A stretch of 64,000 nt of DNA from Curtobacterium aurantiacum. Its GTDB lineage: Bacteria; Actinomycetota; Actinomycetes; Actinomycetales; Microbacteriaceae. A program made the position numbers and the translations under genes. Below, piece after piece: positions 17,474-24,940 of the stretch; position 1 is the first letter of the stretch; the number at the start of each line of letters is the position of its first letter. The notes under the pieces were generated by a model that made no database searches, was not told the DNA's origin, and saw nothing but the letters and a program-made list of their open reading frames with translations. The DNA lies in the NCBI RefSeq assembly GCF_018598555.1, contig NZ_JAHEWN010000001.1, positions 1-64,000 on the forward strand, in the 5' to 3' direction.

Positions 17474-19068
17474 GCGCCGGCGGGAGCGCCGGCGTGGACA
17501 CTGTGCACACGCTTCCGTCGATCGTCGCGGACCCCGCCGTCACCACGGCGCTCGCCGCGGACCTGACGGCGGCCGGCTTCACGGTCGACCGGCTCGACTC
17601 CCTGTGGGGCGCCGAGGCCGCGGCTTCGCTGCACCGGGGCTCGCGGGTCGCCGCGCTCCGTGCGCTCGCCGCCCGCGAGACCACGCCGCTCGGCACGCTG
17701 GCGACGCTGTTCGTGCTCGGCCTGCCGGTGGCGCGGGCCGAGGCCGCTGTGGCGTTCCCGACCGCCGGGCTCGACGCCGTCATCGCCGCGGGCCTGCTGC
17801 GCAGCGGAGGCGAAGGCGACGGCAACGGCGCTGACGCGCTCATCCACCCCACCGTCGACCTGCGCCCCTACGCCTTCGTCGACGACCTCGGCGCCGGCAG
17901 CTGGTGGATCGTCTCCGACCTCGGTGAGCTCGCCCTCGGGCACGCGATCAGCGAGGAACACGTGCTCGGCATCGGCGGCGCCACCACGACGTTGAGCGGC
18001 CTGCAGGTGCCCGTGCCGGTCGAGCGTGTGCTCGACCTCGGCACCGGGTGCGGCATCCAGGCCATGCACGCGCGGCGCTTCGCCGACCACGTGGCCGCCA
18101 CCGACATCTCGCGCCGTGCCCTCGACATCGCCCGGTTCAACGCCCAGTTGAACGGCATCGACGGCATCGACTTCCGGTTCGGCTCACTGTTCGAGCCGGT
18201 CACGGGGGAGCGCTTCGACCGGATCGTCTCGAACCCGCCCTTCGTCATCACGCCCCGTCGCGATGGCGTCCCGTCGTACGAGTACCGCGACGGCGGCATG
18301 GTCGGCGACGCCCTGGTCGAGACGGTGCTCCGAGGCCTGTCCGACCACCTGGAGCCCGGTGGGACCGCTCAGCTCCTCGGCAACTGGGAGTACCACTGGG
18401 GCGTCGACGGCCTGGACCGCGTGCGTGCCTGGTTCGCCGACACCGACCTCGACGTGTGGGTGATCGAGCGCGAGCGGCAGGACCCGACGTCCTACGCCGA
18501 GACCTGGATCCGCGACGGTGGGACCAAACCCGGCACGGCCGAGTTCGACACCCTGATGGGCGCCTGGCTCGACGACTTCGCGGACCGTCGGGTGACCGGC
18601 GTCGGCTTCGGGTACGTCGTCGTGCGCCGACCCCTGCCTGGAGGCCCGTCCGCCCTCCGCCGGTTCGAGCGCGTCCCCGAGACGCTCGGCTCCAACCCCG
18701 CTGGCCTCGGTGCGACGGTCGCCCGCGTCCTCGACGCGGCCGCCTGGCTCGCCGCGCACGACGACGCCGCGCTCGCCGCCGCCCACCTGTCGGTGGCCGG
18801 CGACGTCACCGAGGAGCGGTACTACTGGCCGGGCAACGACGACCCCACCGTGATGACCCTGGTGCAGGGCGGCGGGCTCGGGCGCCGAGTGGATGCGGAC
18901 ACCGCACTCGCGGCGTTCGTGGGTGCATGCGACGGCGACCTGTCCGTCGCGGCGATCATCGGTGCGCTCGCGCAGATCACCGGCGTCGACGAGCAGGCGC
19001 TCGCCGCCGACCTGCTGCCGGCGGCGCGCGACCTGGTGCTCGACGGGATGCTCGTCCCCGCCGCCTGA
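17470..19068 (+). CDS. SAM-dependent methyltransferase (DUF7059-type, NPPF)
   Basis: A 532-aa protein. Residues about 15-170 are an all-helical N-terminal domain of the DUF7059 type. The methyltransferase core follows with motif I VLDLGTGCGIQAMHA and motif IV IVSNPPFVITP, typical of N- or RNA-modifying small-domain methylases (N5-glutamine or rRNA type). The C-terminal 150 residues may be a winged-helix part. The GTG start overlaps the regulator stop (GTGA). Substrate unknown. Confidence 0.85.
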   Translation: MSAGGSAGVDTVHTLPSIVADPAVTTALAADLTAAGFTVDRLDSLWGAEAAASLHRGSRVAALRALAARETTPLGTLATLFVLGLPVARAEAAVAFPTAGLDAVIAAGLLRSGGEGDGNGADALIHPTVDLRPYAFVDDLGAGSWWIVSDLGELALGHAISEEHVLGIGGATTTLSGLQVPVPVERVLDLGTGCGIQAMHARRFADHVAATDISRRALDIARFNAQLNGIDGIDFRFGSLFEPVTGERFDRIVSNPPFVITPRRDGVPSYEYRDGGMVGDALVETVLRGLSDHLEPGGTAQLLGNWEYHWGVDGLDRVRAWFADTDLDVWVIERERQDPTSYAETWIRDGGTKPGTAEFDTLMGAWLDDFADRRVTGVGFGYVVVRRPLPGGPSALRRFERVPETLGSNPAGLGATVARVLDAAAWLAAHDDAALAAAHLSVAGDVTEERYYWPGNDDPTVMTLVQGGGLGRRVDADTALAAFVGACDGDLSVAAIIGALAQITGVDEQALAADLLPAARDLVLDGMLVPAA

Positions 19069-19071
19069 CGA

Positions 19072-19935
19072 TCAGGCGCGGTGGTCGCGCCAGCTGTGCT
19101 CGGGCGCGTAGCCGAGGAGCTCGCGGGCCTTCTCCGACGACAGCAGCGAGCTGACGCCGTCGATGTCCGCCCGGCGCTCGATGTCCGGCACGTAGCGTTC
19201 GACGAGCTCGATGGTCGGGGTGTCCATCACCGTGTCGGGGCTCGCGATGACGAACGCCTCGAACCCGGTGAGGTCGGCCTCGAGCGCCCGGCGTACGGCC
19301 TGGGCCCCGTCGCGGGAGTCGATGTACGACCACAGGTTGAACGTCTTCGCCTCGGGGGTGGCGTCCCACGGGAACGCCGGGTAGTCGGTCTCGTCCATCA
19401 CATTCGAGAAGCGCAGACCGATCATCTTCAGCTCCGGGTCCCAGCGCGTGAAGTGGCGGGCCATCTCCTCCTCGACCGCCTTGCCGAGCGAGTACGAGGA
19501 CTGCGGGCGGACGGCGAACTCCTCGTCGACCGGCAGGTAGGGCGGGTGGTGCTCGCCCATCGGGATGCCGAGCAGGGTCTCGCTCGACGCCCACACGACG
19601 TTCTTGATCTTCGCGGCACGGGCGGCGTGGAAGACGTTGATCGACGAGGTCACGTTGTTCGTGATGAGTGCCACGTCGGGCACCTGCCCCGGGGCCGGCA
19701 CCGCCGCCAGGTGCACGACGGCGTCGACGTGGTCGTACCGGTCGTCGATGCCGAGCAGGGCGTTCAGGACCTGGCCGTGGTCGGTCAGGTCGATCCGCAC
19801 GAACGGCACACGCTCGGGCTTGTCGGGGGAGGGGACACGGTCGAGCAGGACCACGTCGTACCCGTGCGCATCGAGGTCACGCACCACCGCTCGTCCGAGC
19901 TTGCCGCTACCACCGGTCACCACTACACGCGTCAT
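19072..19935 (-). CDS. NAD-dependent epimerase/dehydratase family protein
   Basis: A 287-aa extended-SDR protein. It starts with the NAD-binding TGGSGKLGRAVVRDL, has DAVVHLAAVPAPG, the catalytic-type Ser (WASSETLLG) and YSLGK (Tyr/Lys). This is the UDP-glucose 4-epimerase/uronate dehydrogenase-like family; substrate not determined. The ATG at 19935 has GGAG about 8 nt upstream; an upstream ATG (MWSDAM) is less likely. Confidence 0.85.
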   Translation of the reverse strand: MTRVVVTGGSGKLGRAVVRDLDAHGYDVVLLDRVPSPDKPERVPFVRIDLTDHGQVLNALLGIDDRYDHVDAVVHLAAVPAPGQVPDVALITNNVTSSINVFHAARAAKIKNVVWASSETLLGIPMGEHHPPYLPVDEEFAVRPQSSYSLGKAVEEEMARHFTRWDPELKMIGLRFSNVMDETDYPAFPWDATPEAKTFNLWSYIDSRDGAQAVRRALEADLTGFEAFVIASPDTVMDTPTIELVERYVPDIERRADIDGVSSLLSSEKARELLGYAPEHSWRDHRA

Positions 19936-20074
19936 CGCGTCACTCCACATCGTCGTCGGAACACGCCCTGGCGGGCACCGACCATCCTGCCCCGCCACCC
20001 TTGAGGCGGCCAGGCCCTGTCCGTACCCCACTGCCGGAACCTGGTGCCGGGCTGGGCCGGGCCGGGCCGTGCCG

Positions 20075-20665
20075 TCAGGCGGTGGGGGCGACCTGGGCGA
20101 TCGCGAGGCGGGCGACGAGCTCGACGTGCTCGGCCATGTCGCGGGTGGGGTCGAAGAGCCACTGGATCTGCATGCCGTCGGACACCGCGAGCAGCACGCT
20201 GGTGAGTTCGTCGGGGTCGATGTCGGTACGCAGTCGGCCGTCCTGCTGCATCGTGCGGAAGTCGGCGGACAGGTCGCGGCGGCTGCGCTCGTACCGCTCG
20301 CGGAAGTACTCGTGCGCCGGGTGCTCCGAGTCGGTCGCGGCCGCGGCGGACAGGTTGACGAACATCTGCACCAGGCCGGGGACCTCGGCGTTGTGCCGCA
20401 CGATCGCCGCGAGCAGGGCCGCCGGGTCCGCGGCCTGCCAGTCGTGCGCGAGGTCGAGTTCGTCGCGGCGGCGGAGGATCTCGACCCAGAGCTCGTCCTT
20501 CGAGTCGAAGTAGTGCAGCAGGCCGGCCTGGGTCAGCTCCACGGCGTCGGCGATGTCCTTGATGCTCGTCCGCCGGAAGCCCTGCGACGCCACGAGGTCC
20601 AGCGCGACCGTGAGGATCTCCTCGCGCTTCGCGATGCCCTTTGCGTACGAACCCCGTCGTGCCAT
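20075..20665 (-). CDS. TetR family regulator, divergent from beta-glucosidase
   Basis: A 196-aa TetR protein. The N-terminal HTH is IAKREEILTVALDLVASQGFRRTSIKDIA..VELTQAGLLHYFDSKDEL; the rest is a helical ligand domain. TACAGT lies 6 nt before the ATG on the - strand. The gap to the divergent GH3 gene carries an 8-bp inverted repeat AAAACCAA-N7-TTGGTTTT, the likely operator. It probably controls the beta-glucosidase in response to a sugar-derived signal (inference). Confidence 0.88.
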   Translation of the reverse strand: MARRGSYAKGIAKREEILTVALDLVASQGFRRTSIKDIADAVELTQAGLLHYFDSKDELWVEILRRRDELDLAHDWQAADPAALLAAIVRHNAEVPGLVQMFVNLSAAAATDSEHPAHEYFRERYERSRRDLSADFRTMQQDGRLRTDIDPDELTSVLLAVSDGMQIQWLFDPTRDMAEHVELVARLAIAQVAPTA

Positions 20666-20697
20666 GGCCAGACTGTACCGCCCGCAGGAGACCCGAG

Positions 20698-20720
20698 AAA
20701 ACCAAGCAACGGTTGGTTTT
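20698..20720. promoter_or_regulatory. Operator between TetR gene and GH3 gene
   Basis: AAAACCAA (20698-20705) and TTGGTTTT (20713-20720) form perfect 8-bp arms around a 7-bp centre, 33 bp from the TetR start and about 120 bp before the GH3 start. Its AT-rich arms stand out in this GC-rich region. Confidence 0.75.
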
Positions 20721-20841
20721 GGGTGGTACGGTGCAGGAGCTGCCAGCGCGGGCGGCGAACCCGGTGGATGGTGGGTGTGGGCGACGAGCCCCCGGCTGTC
20801 CAGGCGGCGCCCCGCGGCCCTGAACGAGAGGACCGACCACC

Positions 20842-23331
20842 GTGACCACCGTGAACGACGCGAGCACCGCCTCCAGTCCGGCGACACCGGCGACGCCGCT
20901 GACCGAGCGCATCGACGCGCTCCTCGGCCAGCTGACCACCGACGAGAAGGTGCAGCTGCTCACCGGGCGTGACTTCTGGACCACCTGGCCGATCGAGAAG
21001 ATCGGGCTGCGCCGGATCCTGATGTCGGACGGTCCGTCCGGAGTGCGCGGCGAGGTGTGGGACGAGCGTGACCCGTCACTGAACCTGCCGTCTGCGACGG
21101 CGCTGAGTGCGTCGTGGGACCGGGCGATCGCGAAGCGGTACGGCGCGGCCGCGGCTGTCGAGGCCCGCCGCAAGGGCGTCGACGTCGTGCTCGGCCCGAC
21201 CATCAACCTGCACCGGTCCCCGCTCGGTGGCCGGCACTTCGAGGCGTTCAGCGAGGACCCGGTGCTCACCGGTGACCTGGCGGCGTCGTACGTCGACGGC
21301 GTGCAGGAGAACGGTGTCGCCGCGACCCCGAAGCACTACATCGCGAACGACTACGAGACCGACCGCTTCACGGCGTCGACCGAGGTGTCCGACCGTGCCC
21401 TGCGTGAGCTGTACCTGCTCGCGTTCGAGAAGGCCGTCACTGAAGCGCACGCCTGGGCGGTCATGTCGTCGTACAACGCGATCAACGGCGTGACGGCGTC
21501 GGAGAACGACCTGCTCGAGACCCCGCTCAACTCGGAGTGGGGCTTCGACGGGATCGTCGTGTCCGACTGGACCGGCGTGCGGTCGGTGGACTCCGCGAAG
21601 GCGTCGCAGGACGTCGCGATGCCCGGGCCGAACCCGTGGTGGAGCGAGGGCCCGCTGCTCGCCGCCGTGCAGTCCGGCGAGGTGCCGATGGCGGCGATCG
21701 ACCGAAAGGTCCGCCGGATCCTGACCCTGGCCGCACGCGTCGGCGCGCTCGAGGGCTTCGAGCCCGTCGCCGCGTCGCCCGTGCACGTCGAGGACGGCAT
21801 CGCGTTCGTGCGCGAAGCCGAGGCCGAGGGCACCGTGCTGGTCCGCAACACCGGTGTCCTGCCGCTCGACGCCCCCGCCGTGTCGCGCATCGCGGTGATC
21901 GGCCACAACGCCGACCAGGCCCGCACGCAGGGCGGTGGCTCGGCCACGGTCGTGCCGTCGCAGGTCGTGTCGCCGCTGGACGGCATCCGCTCGGCGTTCC
22001 CCGGCGCGAGTGTGGACTACGCGATCGGCGCAGTCGTGCAGGAGGGGATCGCGGAGTTCCCGCTGTCCTCGATCACGAACCCGGGTACCGGGGAGGCCGG
22101 AGCCCGGGTTGCCTTCGTCAAGGACGGCGAGGAGCTGTTCGTCGAGGACCGCCGTGCGACGGCCCTGTTCTGGTTCGGCGGCGACGCCCCGACGCGCGAA
22201 GCGGCCCGGCTCGACATCACCACGACCTACACGGCCGAGTCGACCGGCACGGTCCGGTTCGGCATCGGTGCGGCCGGGCGGTCGCGGATGTGGATCGACG
22301 GCGAGCTGCTGCTCGACGAGGACGTGCCGTTCGAGGGCGACCAGCTCGGTGCAGCGTTCCTCAACCCGCCGGCGCGCTCGGTGCCGGTGTCGGTGACCGT
22401 GGGGCAGCAGGTCGCGATCCGCATCGAGTACGACATCGTGCAGGACGAGACGCTCGGCGGGGTGCTGGCCTACCAGTTCGGCACCGAGCCTTCGGACGAC
22501 GACCCCGCCGTGCTGATCGAGGCCGCGGTGGACACTGCCCGTGGCGCGGACGTCGCGGTGGTCGTGGTCGGAACGAACTCCAAGGTCGAGTCCGAGGGCT
22601 ACGACCGCTCGTCGCTCGCGCTGCCCGGCCGCCAGGACGACCTGGTGCGGGCGGTCGCGGCGGTGAACCCGAACACCGTCGTCGTCGTGAACGCCGGGTC
22701 GCCGGTCGAGATGCCGTGGCGGGACGACGTCGCCGCGGTGCTGCTCACGTGGTTCGGCGGACAGGAGTACGGCAATGCCCTGGCCGACGTGCTGACGGGA
22801 GCGCAGGAGCCCGGCGGCCGCCTGCCCACCACGTGGCCCGTCGCGATGGCCGACGTCCCGGTGCTCGACGTCACCCCGGTGGACGGCAAGGTCGCCTACG
22901 ACGAGGGTGTCCACGTCGGCTACCGGGCCTGGCTGCGGGCCGGCACGGAGCCGGCGTACCCGTTCGGGCACGGCCTCGGCTACACCACGTGGTCGATCGA
23001 GGGCGTCTCCGCGACGCCGACCGTGCGCGAGGGCGACGCCGTCATCGTCACGGCGACGGTCGCGAACACGGGGGACCGTGCCGGCAAGCACGTCGTGCAG
23101 GTGTACGCCTCGCGTGGCGAGTCGACCGTCGACCGTCCGGTGCGCTGGCTCGTCGGGTTCGCGCCGGTCCGGCTCGGCGCGGGGGAGTCGACGGAGGTCT
23201 CGATCGAGGTCCCCGCACGCGCCTTCGCCCACTGGGACGGCTCGTGGCGGTACGAGCCGGGGACCTTCACGCTGCACGTCGGAGCCTCGGTCGACGACGT
23301 CGTCGGGACCGCGTCCCTCGAACTGGAGTGA
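20842..23331 (+). CDS. Beta-glucosidase, glycoside hydrolase family 3
   Basis: An 829-aa cytoplasmic GH3 enzyme that removes terminal beta-glycosyl residues. The N-terminal TIM-barrel domain has SDGPSGVRGE, PKHYIANDYE and the nucleophile D242 in IVVSDWTGV. The C-terminal alpha/beta domain is interrupted by a PA14 domain at about residues 400-530 (FWFGGDAP.., SRMWIDGELLLD); the likely acid/base is E585 in VESEGYDRSSL. A fibronectin III-like domain ends the protein. No signal peptide. GTG start with GAGAGGA upstream. Order GH3-N, GH3-C with PA14 insert, FnIII fits the bacterial PA14-GH3 group acting on oligosaccharides taken up by the cell. Confidence 0.93.
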   Translation: MTTVNDASTASSPATPATPLTERIDALLGQLTTDEKVQLLTGRDFWTTWPIEKIGLRRILMSDGPSGVRGEVWDERDPSLNLPSATALSASWDRAIAKRYGAAAAVEARRKGVDVVLGPTINLHRSPLGGRHFEAFSEDPVLTGDLAASYVDGVQENGVAATPKHYIANDYETDRFTASTEVSDRALRELYLLAFEKAVTEAHAWAVMSSYNAINGVTASENDLLETPLNSEWGFDGIVVSDWTGVRSVDSAKASQDVAMPGPNPWWSEGPLLAAVQSGEVPMAAIDRKVRRILTLAARVGALEGFEPVAASPVHVEDGIAFVREAEAEGTVLVRNTGVLPLDAPAVSRIAVIGHNADQARTQGGGSATVVPSQVVSPLDGIRSAFPGASVDYAIGAVVQEGIAEFPLSSITNPGTGEAGARVAFVKDGEELFVEDRRATALFWFGGDAPTREAARLDITTTYTAESTGTVRFGIGAAGRSRMWIDGELLLDEDVPFEGDQLGAAFLNPPARSVPVSVTVGQQVAIRIEYDIVQDETLGGVLAYQFGTEPSDDDPAVLIEAAVDTARGADVAVVVVGTNSKVESEGYDRSSLALPGRQDDLVRAVAAVNPNTVVVVNAGSPVEMPWRDDVAAVLLTWFGGQEYGNALADVLTGAQEPGGRLPTTWPVAMADVPVLDVTPVDGKVAYDEGVHVGYRAWLRAGTEPAYPFGHGLGYTTWSIEGVSATPTVREGDAVIVTATVANTGDRAGKHVVQVYASRGESTVDRPVRWLVGFAPVRLGAGESTEVSIEVPARAFAHWDGSWRYEPGTFTLHVGASVDDVVGTASLELE

Positions 23332-23528
23332 CGAAGTCGTCCGGTTTCCGCGCAGCTCGCAACTCCATTCAGTAACATCTATGTGCGCGAGTCGGCTGGT
23401 TACCGTCCGCGCACGCACCGACTACGGGGTCGCTGGGTGAGCGACTCGGTCTCCTGATCCGGCCGTTGTTGCCCTGGCCTCCCCGGTGCGTCCCAGAATG
23501 CGTCCCCGCGTCCGCGCGGGGACGCATT
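23332..23528 (+). ncRNA. Gene-free stretch ending in a strong terminator; possible small RNA or 3' UTR
   Basis: No convincing coding sequence from the GH3 stop to the LLM gene end (23332-23804). A perfect 14-bp stem, AATGCGTCCCCGCG (23497-23510) with CGCGGGGACGCATT (23515-23528) and loop TCCG, lies 165 bp after the GH3 stop. The 120 bp before it contain several local inverted repeats (GAGTCGG/CCGACT, GAGCGACTC), so the stretch may be a small RNA or a long structured 3' UTR. 23529-23804 shows nothing recognisable. Confidence 0.3.
23497..23528 (+). terminator. 14-bp perfect stem terminator
   Basis: Perfect stem AATGCGTCCCCGCG / CGCGGGGACGCATT with a 4-nt loop TCCG. Terminates either the GH3 transcript or a small RNA ahead of it. 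Confidence 0.75.
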
Positions 23529-23804
23529 CGTCGTTCCGGCCCGGAACCGCATCGGTGAACCGGTTGACGCACTTCGTCCCGGATCGCAAAAACGAGTGAC
23601 AGTTGGTCAACTTCTTCCGTCCCGAGTGCGCGGATCGGTGTGACAAACCGGTCGGTAGGTGGAACGATGGGTGCACCATCTCGTGCGGATCAGGGACGAG
23701 ATGGTCATCCGGCAGGGCTCTCGGGCCTCACCAACTCGATCAGAGCCCCGCCGGATGCCCTCGACTCTCGGTGGCGGCTCGGCCGTGCAGCCCGCTCGCA
23801 GCGA

Positions 23805-24818
23805 TCAGGCCCGCAGCGCCGGGGCGATCTCCTCGGCCACGATGCGCAGGATCCGCTCGTGTGCCGCACGGTCGCCGTTCGCCGGCAGGGTGATGACGAG
23901 CTCGTCCGTGGCGGTGACCGCCGGGTCGGCGAGCAGCGCGTCGACGATGGCGGCCGGTTCGCCGGACAGCACCTTGCTGAACCGGAACGGCGGCGTGCCC
24001 GAGAGTGGCCGGCCCTCGTCGTCCATGCCGGACGCGTAGCCGGTCAGGAACTCCTCGTGCACGGCTCGGTCGTGGTCGTCGAGCAGCGGCACCACGATCC
24101 GTCCGACGGCGACCTTGGACTCACGCTGCGGGTGCAGCTCGGCGAACCGCTCGCGGTAGGCGGTGATCTGATCGGCCTGCGCCTCGGCGAACGGCGCGCC
24201 GGTGTCCTCGGTGTTCAGGGTCGAGCAGTGCAGCAGCAGCCCCTTCTCGGCGGTGCGGACCGCCGTGCCCATGCTCCCGCCGCCCCACCACACCCGGTCA
24301 CGGAGGCCCGGGCTGAGCGGCTGCAGGGTCAGGTCGGCCCCGGCGGGGATGCTCTCGTAGCCCTTGCCGGCACTGCCGAGGGGCTCGCCCTGCAGGACCT
24401 CGAGCAGCCGTGCGGCGCGGGCCTCGGCCTCGTCGCGGAAGCTGCGGTCGACCGTGCCGAACACCGGGTCGAGGATCGGGCCGTACCCGGCGATGCCCGT
24501 GCTGATGCCGAGTTGCACCCGGCCGCCGCTGAGCAGGTCGACGGTGCTGGCGTCCTCGGCCAGGCGCACCGGGTCCTCGTAGCGCATGCCGAGCACGGCG
24601 GTGCCGAACGCGATGGTGCTGGTGCGCTGCGCGGCGGCCGCGAAGAACGTCATCGGGCTCGTCAGGTACGGCTCGAAGTGCCGACCGCGCACCCAACCCG
24701 TCCCGTAGCCGAGCGACTCGGCGGTCTCGAACAGGCGTAGCCCGTCCTCGAGGGCGCCGGCGGCGCCCTCGGTGCCGCCGTGGTTCGGGACGAAGGAGAG
24801 GAAGCCGAGTTCGCGCAT
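23805..24818 (-). CDS. LLM-class flavin-dependent oxidoreductase (second copy)
   Basis: A 337-aa luciferase-like monooxygenase: ELGFLSFVPNHG, TSTIAFGTAVLGMRYEDPVRLAEDA, VQLGISTGIAG and RVWWGGGSMGTAV. It is a distant relative of the enzyme at 13615-14652 with the same block order. Substrate unknown. The ATG at 24818 lies 6 nt after TAAACT on the - strand. A copy of the dispersed CTGGAGGC palindrome (24870-24913) lies in the divergent gap to the helicase gene. Confidence 0.88.
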   Translation of the reverse strand: MRELGFLSFVPNHGGTEGAAGALEDGLRLFETAESLGYGTGWVRGRHFEPYLTSPMTFFAAAAQRTSTIAFGTAVLGMRYEDPVRLAEDASTVDLLSGGRVQLGISTGIAGYGPILDPVFGTVDRSFRDEAEARAARLLEVLQGEPLGSAGKGYESIPAGADLTLQPLSPGLRDRVWWGGGSMGTAVRTAEKGLLLHCSTLNTEDTGAPFAEAQADQITAYRERFAELHPQRESKVAVGRIVVPLLDDHDRAVHEEFLTGYASGMDDEGRPLSGTPPFRFSKVLSGEPAAIVDALLADPAVTATDELVITLPANGDRAAHERILRIVAEEIAPALRA

Positions 24819-24869
24819 GCCGCGAGTTTATGCGCACGTATCGAAATGCGCCCGAGTCGGCGGCGGGGC

Positions 24870-24913
24870 GGACGGGAGGCACGTGGCGGCCTGGCACCGA
24901 GCCTCCAGTCCGT
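24870..24913. repeat. Copy of dispersed GGAGGC palindrome
   Basis: GGACGGGAGGC (24870-24880) faces GCCTCCAGTCCG (24901-24912) across a GC-rich centre. An imperfect copy of the element at 8966, placed between the divergent LLM and helicase genes. Confidence 0.65.
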
Positions 24914-24940
24914 CATGGCCGCACCTGGGAGGATGGGCGC

